Below are positions 7,009 to 11,996 of a DNA stretch of 11,996 nucleotides, in pieces. This stretch comes from Monoraphidium neglectum. Lineage: Eukaryota > Chlorophyta > Chlorophyceae > Sphaeropleales > Selenastraceae. The stretch is taken from contig NW_014012578.1 of the NCBI RefSeq assembly GCF_000611645.1, positions 6,192 to 18,187 on the forward strand. The letters run 5' to 3'. How positions within the stretch are numbered: position 1 is the stretch's first letter; each line of letters begins with the position of its first letter. Under the pieces are notes generated by a model. That model did not search any database. It was not told the origin of the DNA and saw only the letters and a list, made by a program, of their open reading frames with translations. Position numbers and translations under genes: made by a program.

Positions 7009-9206
7009 TCACTGGTACTGCGAGTCGTAGTAGTACTGATCCCCAGTGTCGGGGGTCACCATCATGTGCGGGCCCTGGGTGGGTCGAACAGCGGTTGAAG
7101 GGGTTGGTTTGCAATCGGCGCGCTGGCAGTCCAGGAGTCACATGCAGCCTCCGCCACCGCCGCCCGACAGCTGAAGTCATGTGCCCCGGACGACGCCACG
7201 TGCTCTGCTAGCCCTTTTGCCTCACAGGCATGCAGCGTCCCCAGCTGTCAGCCGCGCATTCATGCCGCCCGAGCTCACCTTGCCGGCGGCCTGGTCCCCA
7301 AACTTGTCGGCCGGCTTGGGGTCATACTTGTTGCCCTCTGACAGCCCGGCCGGCGGCGGGGCCCCGACCTGCGGCGCGCCGTACCCGCCGCCGGGCAGCG
7401 CCGATGTGGAGTACTGCGGCATGGAGGGCTCAAACGCGGCATAGCCCGCCTGGAAGCTCTCCTGCGCGGCGGGAGGGCGGGGGCGGGGATACAGGCAAGA
7501 TTCCGTCAGAAGGGCGGGTCAGCGCCAGCGGCTGAGGCCTGCTCCAGCGGCCCGCACTCTGCAATCCCAGGAATTGTGGGCGGGGCGTGCCCCCACCTGC
7601 ACGATGAGCAGCGCGGCGGCGGCGTAGTCCCGGAGCACGCTGGTGTCCTTGATGAGCGTGAACAGGCTGTTGTACACGGTCTGCTCCATCTCCTGGTACT
7701 GAGACATGGCACCTGGGGTGTTTTGCAGGGCGGGAGGCGGGGGAGGGGATGGGGTTGTGAAGGGTGCTTTTGAGGAGCATGAGGCTGACAGCAGCGCAGA
7801 CAACGTGGCCGGCACGTGGCGTGGTCGCGCGCCAGCGTGTCCAGCGCCACTTGATCGACTGCAGCAGCGTCTGCCAAGTCTCCCACGCCCTTCAGAGCGC
7901 CACTCACGCTGCATCTTGTCCTCCTTGTGCTGCATCCTGCGGAGGTTCACCTCCAGGTCCATCTCCCCCCGCGCGCGCGTCGTGCCCAGGCTGGCCCGCA
8001 CGCGCTCGCACCGCACTGCGGGATGTGATGAGAATGGGACAGGCGGGTTTGAGTCAGGGAGTGCTCCTGAGAACCAGGACCAAGGTGAGCCGCCTGGGCG
8101 GCTGTTGATGTTGAGGTTCATTGCGATTTCTGACGCTGACAAGGAGTCAGGCTAGGCTCACGCACCCTGCAGGTCAGTGACCGTGCGGCGCCGCGAGTCG
8201 AGCTCCAGACGCAGCCCTTCCAGCCGCTTCATGCGCTCCTGCAAACGACCAGGCAAAGGGGAGTCTTTTTCACAAGGTGCGAGCTGCAGCCAAAGCTCAC
8301 AAATTGCGGCAAGAGCTGCTGCTCATGCTGCGGGTGGTGATGCAGCCGTCTTGCTGGCAGACCCGCCAGCTGGCAGCAAGCGCCGCAGCTGGGCCCCTCA
8401 GCTGTCATACCCCAACCCGTCCCTGTTCCTACCGAGCGCCGTCTCCGCTGCCCCGCCCGTTGCACGCCCATCCACCCAGCAACGCGTCCGCCCACTCACT
8501 GCGATGGTCCTGTAGGCCACCATCCACTGCTTGATGGGCTGCAGCACCTCGATGTCCAGCCGCTTCTTGGTCTCCTGCGCCGCCGACGTCAGCCGCTCCA
8601 CCTGCACGTCGCCGCCGATCATCGACGGCTCCGGCTCGCTGGGCACCGCCTGGCCGTTGTGCCCCTCCTCGTACACGCGCGGCAGCGGGGACAGCATGAT
8701 CGTCCGGAAGTTGGTGAAGCCAGCTGCAGCGGGGCGGGTGATGCGGGGCCAGGCGCCAGCGCAGGTGGGTGGGTTGTGCGAGGCGTTCGCATCGCTTTCC
8801 GCGTCCTGCCACGCTGGGTTCCGCGCCGCACTTGGGATGGGATCACGATCACAGGCGCTGGACAGATCTCAGGGCGGCGCGGAGGGCCCACAGGGCGATG
8901 CTCTCACATTCAATGTCGCGCTCCCAGGCGGTGAGGTCCTTCTCCACCTGGCGCAGGTGCGCCGCAAACATGGACGCCTCCTTGAACATAGCCTCGTTCC
9001 GAGAGTTGGATGTAGCTCTGAAGTTCTTCTCCAGCGACAGGCCCCACTTTTGCTTGACCTACGGCCGGTGGGGCGCGGTCAAGCGCGGGGTGTGAGGCGA
9101 CCCTTCATGCCTCGTAGCCCGCCCGCGGGGCCCCTGGCGCAGCGAGAATGGACAGTCACACGTGTCTCACCGTCTCCGCCATCACCCTCCACCCTGTTTG
9201 TGCCAT
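7009..9206 (-). CDS. Probable BAR-domain protein, eight exons
   Basis: Exons in transcript order: 9171-9206, 8908-9058, 8500-8723, 8166-8238, 7908-8015, 7597-7712, 7279-7461, 7009-7074. All junctions are GT/AG, including split codons that restore frame (phases 0,1,0,1,1,0,0), giving 318 aa. Residues about 15-245 are long, charged amphipathic helices typical of the dimeric crescent BAR module, which senses or bends membranes: KNFRATSNSRNEAMFKEA, LQPIKQWMVAYRTIAERM, YQEMEQTVYNSL, and a final helix ending FQAGYAAFEP. A loop at about 75-100 is Pro/Glu-rich. The 70-residue tail is Gly/Pro/Tyr-rich and ends DQYYYDSQYQ; no SH3 domain is present. The start at 9206 has a good algal context (GCAAAATGG); an in-frame Met eight codons later (9182) is the alternative. 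The exon chain is very likely right. The BAR assignment rests on helix pattern and general resemblance to N-BAR/FAM92-like proteins, so a different coiled-coil family is possible. Confidence 0.78.
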
Positions 9207-9374
9207 TTTGCCGCCGCTGCCCGGGGCCACAACAATGCTTGGCTTGCAGCTCCGATCGCCCCTGCTCAAGACTGAGACTGTTCAGTCAAGAGATGGTGGT
9301 GTATGGAAAATGCAGCGGAGCCTCGCTGCGGCCGTTGCGGGCGTGAGGACCGCTTCAAACGCGAGCAGCTGCTT

Positions 9375-9722
9375 TCAGGGTCGTTGCACCGTCGAGGCAG
9401 AGCTGTATTGATAGTCTTGCTGGGTGGTGATTGGCTGCGCAAGCATATGATGAGGGATGCACCGCGTCAGATCGGTGAACTCGGATGAAGCTGCTGCCCA
9501 CTTCAACAGGCTGGCCACCTCGTCGTGCGCGGCGCGTGGACAAGCCAGCAGGTGCGTTCGCCCCGTCATGAAGACTGATTCATGGCCGCACGCGACGCAT
9601 GTCCAGGCGTCAAACCTTGTGCATTTCATCGTGTCAAACGGCAACCGTCGAGCGGGAGTTTGACCAACAGATGAGCCTTGGCATGTGGCATTCAACTGTG
9701 CATCTTGTCCTTTCAATTCCAC
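9375..9722 (-). CDS. Hypothetical ORF with C2HC (BED-like) zinc-finger pattern; possible transposase remnant
   Basis: A 115-codon frame upstream of, and on the same strand as, the BAR gene. Its middle reads WTCVACGHESVF followed by GRTHLLACP, i.e. Cys42-x2-Cys45-x11-His57-x3-Cys61. This spacing and the HLLxCP ending resemble BED-type zinc fingers of hAT transposases and proteins derived from them, which are DNA-binding. A second Met lies at codon 32 (9629), just before the finger. Codon use is less G/C-biased than in the three good genes, and no transposase catalytic domain (DDE, RW or C-terminal hAT dimerisation motif) can be seen nearby. It could be a lone exon, a decayed transposon fragment or a chance frame. 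Confidence 0.3.
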   Translation of the reverse strand: MELKGQDAQLNATCQGSSVGQTPARRLPFDTMKCTRFDAWTCVACGHESVFMTGRTHLLACPRAAHDEVASLLKWAAASSEFTDLTRCIPHHMLAQPITTQQDYQYSSASTVQRP

Positions 9723-9806
9723 GGTTGATTTGTAGGGGCCAATATTGTCTCACGTATGTGCTTGCAATCATTGCAACACGTCGGATACCCACCCAGCACC
9801 ACAACG

Positions 9807-9811
9807 TTACA
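9807..9811 (-). promoter_or_regulatory. Candidate TGTAA polyadenylation signal (ABC transporter gene)
   Basis: TTACA on the plus strand, TGTAA on the minus strand, the first I found downstream of the ABC transporter stop at 10774. It would give a rather long 3'UTR of about 960 bases. It is weaker evidence than the other two because of the distance. Confidence 0.3.
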
Positions 9812-9974
9812 CGCGCGCCTTGCATGGATGTAAAAAGGGATGAACACAACAGTAGAACCCATTGCACGGGGTATGTGAAAGAATGTACACCGAGCACACA
9901 GCAGCTGCCAACACCCAGGCATCAGCACATGAGGATCGCCGCCCTCGTCAGCTGTGAGGAGATGGGGTGTACGT

Positions 9975-10016
9975 GCACGGCCTCACCTGCATCACCAGGT
10001 GATGCCGAGGCCGTGC
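9975..10016. repeat. 42-base imperfect palindrome (two-part hairpin)
   Basis: Outer arms GCACGGCCTC (9975-9984) and GAGGCCGTGC (10007-10016) pair perfectly. Inner arms GCATCACC (9989-9996) and GGTGATGC (9998-10005) also pair perfectly around one base, with an asymmetric bulge (ACCT on one side, C on the other). A strong stem of about 18 pairs would form in RNA from either strand, with the last few pairs opening to make the loop. It lies in the presumed 3' flank of the ABC gene. Confidence 0.8.
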
Positions 10017-10129
10017 GCAGGAACAGATGGTCCCAGGGTCATCAGGGGCTTGAGGCCACCCGGCTCGCTGCTGGAATGTGCACCATGGTTGTTGCATTGA
10101 CACCGCGCAAGAACATTCTAGGGACCCGC

Positions 10130-10167
10130 AAAATGTCTATTCATGCTTGTAAAATGTCTATTTATGC
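10130..10167. repeat. Two-copy 21-base tandem duplication, AT-rich
   Basis: AAAATGTCTATTCATGC at 10130-10146 is followed 21 bases later by AAAATGTCTATTTATGC at 10151-10167, one base different. The junction makes a plus-strand TGTAA (10148-10152). This is the most AT-rich part of the window. It looks like a recent small duplication. Confidence 0.75.
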
Positions 10168-10773
10168 ATATAGAAGCGCATGCTCATGGTGGATGAGTGA
10201 GATCTGCAGCAAGCAAATGCTGTTGCTAGAGGCCCGCTTCGTTCGGTTAGGGCATGGTGCGAGCTGCTTTGCAAGAACTGTGACAATTCGTTCAGGACCA
10301 GGGAGTAATGGCGGCCAGCAAGGGCAAGGTGGTGACAACCACGCGCGCCGCAGCGGTCATGGCGCCCCTCGGCGCGTCTTGGCGCTTGGCACTTACCAAA
10401 GGGGGAAAGCTGCTAGACTGCTTGACTGTAACGGCGATTGAAGGCTATGCAAATGCTGGTTTTAATAATTGAGCGGCCTTGTGTTTCAGGAGTATGGGGT
10501 ACACACGCATGGCGCACAGACCCGGCCGAGCACAGATCACCTGGAGCCCACATGTTCACTGGTCGCAGGCTCGGTGTCCGTGGCTGAGCGGGCCGCAGCT
10601 TGCTGCGCCACTTGCCTTCTGCCTGCCATTTCCGCATGGCCCAGCGCCGCCCCGTTGCAACTGCACGCGGCACCGGGCCCATGCCGCCCCGCCGGTGCCG
10701 GGCGCCACGCCGCCGAAAGACAGGACGTGCCGCGCCGCGCGGCCACTGCGCCTGATGCAATGCAGCGGCTGCG

Positions 10774-11952
10774 TCAGTTGCAGGCGGCCGCCGCGGCCGC
10801 CTCTGACTCCTCCATGACCTTTCTCATGGCCGCGTACACCCCGCCCGCTTTCGCGAGCTCGGAGGGCGGCCCCTGCTCCAGCACGCGGCCCTGGCTCATC
10901 ACTAACAGGTTGTCGGCGTGCGCCACGGTGTCCAGGCGGTGCGCGACGACGATCAGACTGCACCCCGCTGGCGCCAGCGCCGCGAGCGCGCCGCTGCCGC
11001 CGGACCGCGACCCCAGGCGGGACGACGTGCTGGAGCCGGCCAGGGCGCTGCGCGCTGCATGCCCGGGCGCGTCACCATGCTGCGGGGCGTCGGGGCCGCC
11101 GCCGGCGAGGCTCGCGGCGGCGGGGTGCGCGGGGTGCGCAGCGGGCCGGCGGAGGCGGTGAAGGGTGCGCTGAATGGTGGCGTCCGTCGAGGCGTCGAGG
11201 TTGGCGGTGCCCTCGTCAATGGCCAGCACGTAGGCGCCGCGCAGCAGGGCCCTGGGAAGGCAGGACGCACGCGCAGAGCGACGAGGGCGGGACGTGAGAC
11301 GCAGGCGAAATGCACTGCAGACGGGAAACCAGGCAGGGGACTGGCCTGCGCGTAGGCGGGGCCTTGGGAGCGCGCAGGCAGCGGCACCGGCGCAGTGCCC
11401 CCTCAAAGCCGTGAGAGACGAGGCGGGAGCCTGAGCGAGCGCGCAGTAGCTCTGGCTGACTCCTCGCCAACCGGGTGACAGGCGACGCGCTGGCAGCGGA
11501 GGTTCCGCTCGGCACTACGCTCCTGCTGGCATCCCCCAGCACATGTCTTGTCGACGAGACCCTTTTTCCTCGCCAGATCCCAAAACGCACCTTACGAGCG
11601 AGAACAGCTGCTTGTGCCCGAGCGCCAGCCCCGTGCCGCCCGCCGCGATGCCCGCGTCCAGCCCGCCCAGCCGCCGCACCACCGCCGCGAGCCCCAGCTC
11701 CCGCAGCAGCGCCCAGACCGCGGCGTCCGAGATGCCGCGCCCCTCGAACGCGCCGGTCGGGTCGAGGTTGGCGCGGACGGTGCCGGTGAAGAGCAGGGGG
11801 GCCTGGGGGATGAGCGCCAGGTGGCCGCGCAGGGTGTCGACGGGGACGGAGGAGACGTCGGCGCCGTCCAGCAGGATGCGCCCGGCCTCGATGCGCAGGA
11901 GGCGGAAGAGGGCCAGCAGCAGGGTGGACTTGCCGCTGCCGGTGCGGCCGAC
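10774..11952 (-). CDS. ABCC/MRP-type ABC transporter, C-terminal nucleotide-binding domain (partial, last two exons)
   Basis: Exons 11591-11952 and 10774-11251 join across an AGG codon (intron 11252-11590), giving the last 279 residues; the acceptor at 11953 shows that earlier exons lie beyond the window. The order is that of NBD2 of the ABCC family, which couples ATP hydrolysis to export or vacuolar loading of conjugates and metals. Visible residues: Walker A GRTGSGKST (2-10), Q-loop IPQAPLLFTGTVRANLDP (Gln50), signature LALGHKQ (109-115), Walker B VLAIDEG with Asp133/Glu134, D-loop ANLD, H-loop VVAHRLDT with His225, and a C-terminal SQGRVLEQGPPSEL. The Q-loop wording FTGTVRANLDP is characteristic of ABCC rather than ABCB. 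Two oddities: the signature departs from LSVGQ, and about 60 Ala/Gly/Ser/Pro residues (about 156-216) are inserted between the D-loop and H-loop. It ends in an Ala-rich tail and TGA at 10774-10776. Confidence 0.92.
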
Positions 11953-11996
11953 CTGGGGGGGGGGGGTGTGAGGGTGTGGACAGGAGGGTGTGGGGG

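Larger units (their letters stand above)
9207..10773. other. AT-richer intergenic region between BAR and ABC genes
   Basis: About 1.6 kb that should hold the BAR promoter and 5'UTR on its left and the ABC transporter 3'UTR on its right. Base composition differs from the rest: hand counts give 27 G/C in the 60 bases from 9721 and 23 in the 60 from 10141, against 46 in the 60 from 7321. It contains the open frame at 9375-9722, a palindrome at 9975-10016 and a 21-base tandem duplication near 10130. A plus-strand frame of 280 codons (9599-10441) has no recognisable content. No tRNA or rRNA was seen. Confidence 0.55.

Noticed and set aside
8531..9346. 271-codon plus-strand frame
   Set aside because: It is the antisense shadow of BAR exons 2 and 3, the intervening intron and the BAR 5' end; the minus strand has the consistent splice chain and helical protein.
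9599..10441. 280-codon plus-strand ORF, the longest ATG-to-stop frame in the window
   Set aside because: Residue composition looks random (scattered Cys, Met, Trp, His), codon bias is unlike the real genes, no domain is recognisable and it contains the palindrome and tandem duplication. It is open largely by chance.
10469..11161. 230-codon plus-strand frame opposite the ABC transporter
   Set aside because: Antisense to the last NBD exon, whose Walker B and H-loop motifs prove the minus strand is coding.
1..11996. CRISPR array, tRNA/rRNA genes, prophage or bacterial defence system
   Set aside because: No spaced direct repeats of CRISPR type, no tRNA-like cloverleaf or rRNA sequence noticed, and gene structure is plainly intron-rich eukaryotic.

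Overview
This window looks like nuclear DNA of a GC-rich green alga, most likely a chlorophycean of the Chlamydomonas/Volvocales or Sphaeropleales kind. The genes are broken by many short introns with GTGAGT/GTGCGT-type donors and pyrimidine-CAG acceptors. Third codon positions are strongly G/C, proteins carry alanine/glycine-rich insertions and tails, and the non-coding DNA is full of (CA)n, (CAG)n and GC-rich simple repeats. Three candidate TGTAA motifs, the usual polyadenylation signal of Chlorophyceae, lie downstream of the minus-strand genes. There are no bacterial operons, Shine-Dalgarno sites or viral genes. The contiguous reading frames give only exon fragments, so the models below were assembled by hand from splice sites, reading phase and family similarity.

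Layout. (1) Positions 1-175, plus strand: intron end and last coding exon of a gene that starts outside the window; product not recognised. (2) 176-2675: convergent intergenic/3'UTR space with a (CAG)n and 15-base tandem repeat. (3) 2676-5991, minus strand: a complete nine-exon gene for a membrane-anchored alpha/beta-hydrolase of the ABHD13/BEM46/WAV2 family (367 aa), with two large CA/TG microsatellites in introns 5 and 8. (4) 5992-7008: its 5' flank and the 3' flank of the next gene. (5) 7009-9206, minus strand: a complete eight-exon gene for a probable BAR-domain membrane-curvature protein (318 aa). (6) 9207-10773: a more AT-rich intergenic stretch with a 42-base imperfect palindrome, a short tandem duplication and an open frame carrying a C2HC (BED-like) zinc-finger pattern. 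(7) 10774-11952, minus strand: the last two exons of an ABCC/MRP-type ABC transporter, holding its second nucleotide-binding domain; the rest lies to the right of the window.

The three minus-strand genes run head to tail (ABC transporter, BAR protein, ABHD13). All three products act at or on membranes, but nothing in the sequence ties them into one pathway, and neighbouring nuclear genes in algae are usually independent units. The most interesting points are: the complementary TG and CA repeats flanking exons 6-8 of ABHD13, a gene whose eight introns are all phase 0; the altered ABC signature (LALGH) and the roughly 60-residue insert in the transporter's NBD; and the possible transposase-derived zinc-finger fragment upstream of the BAR gene. 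I see no convincing evidence of a wholly new system.
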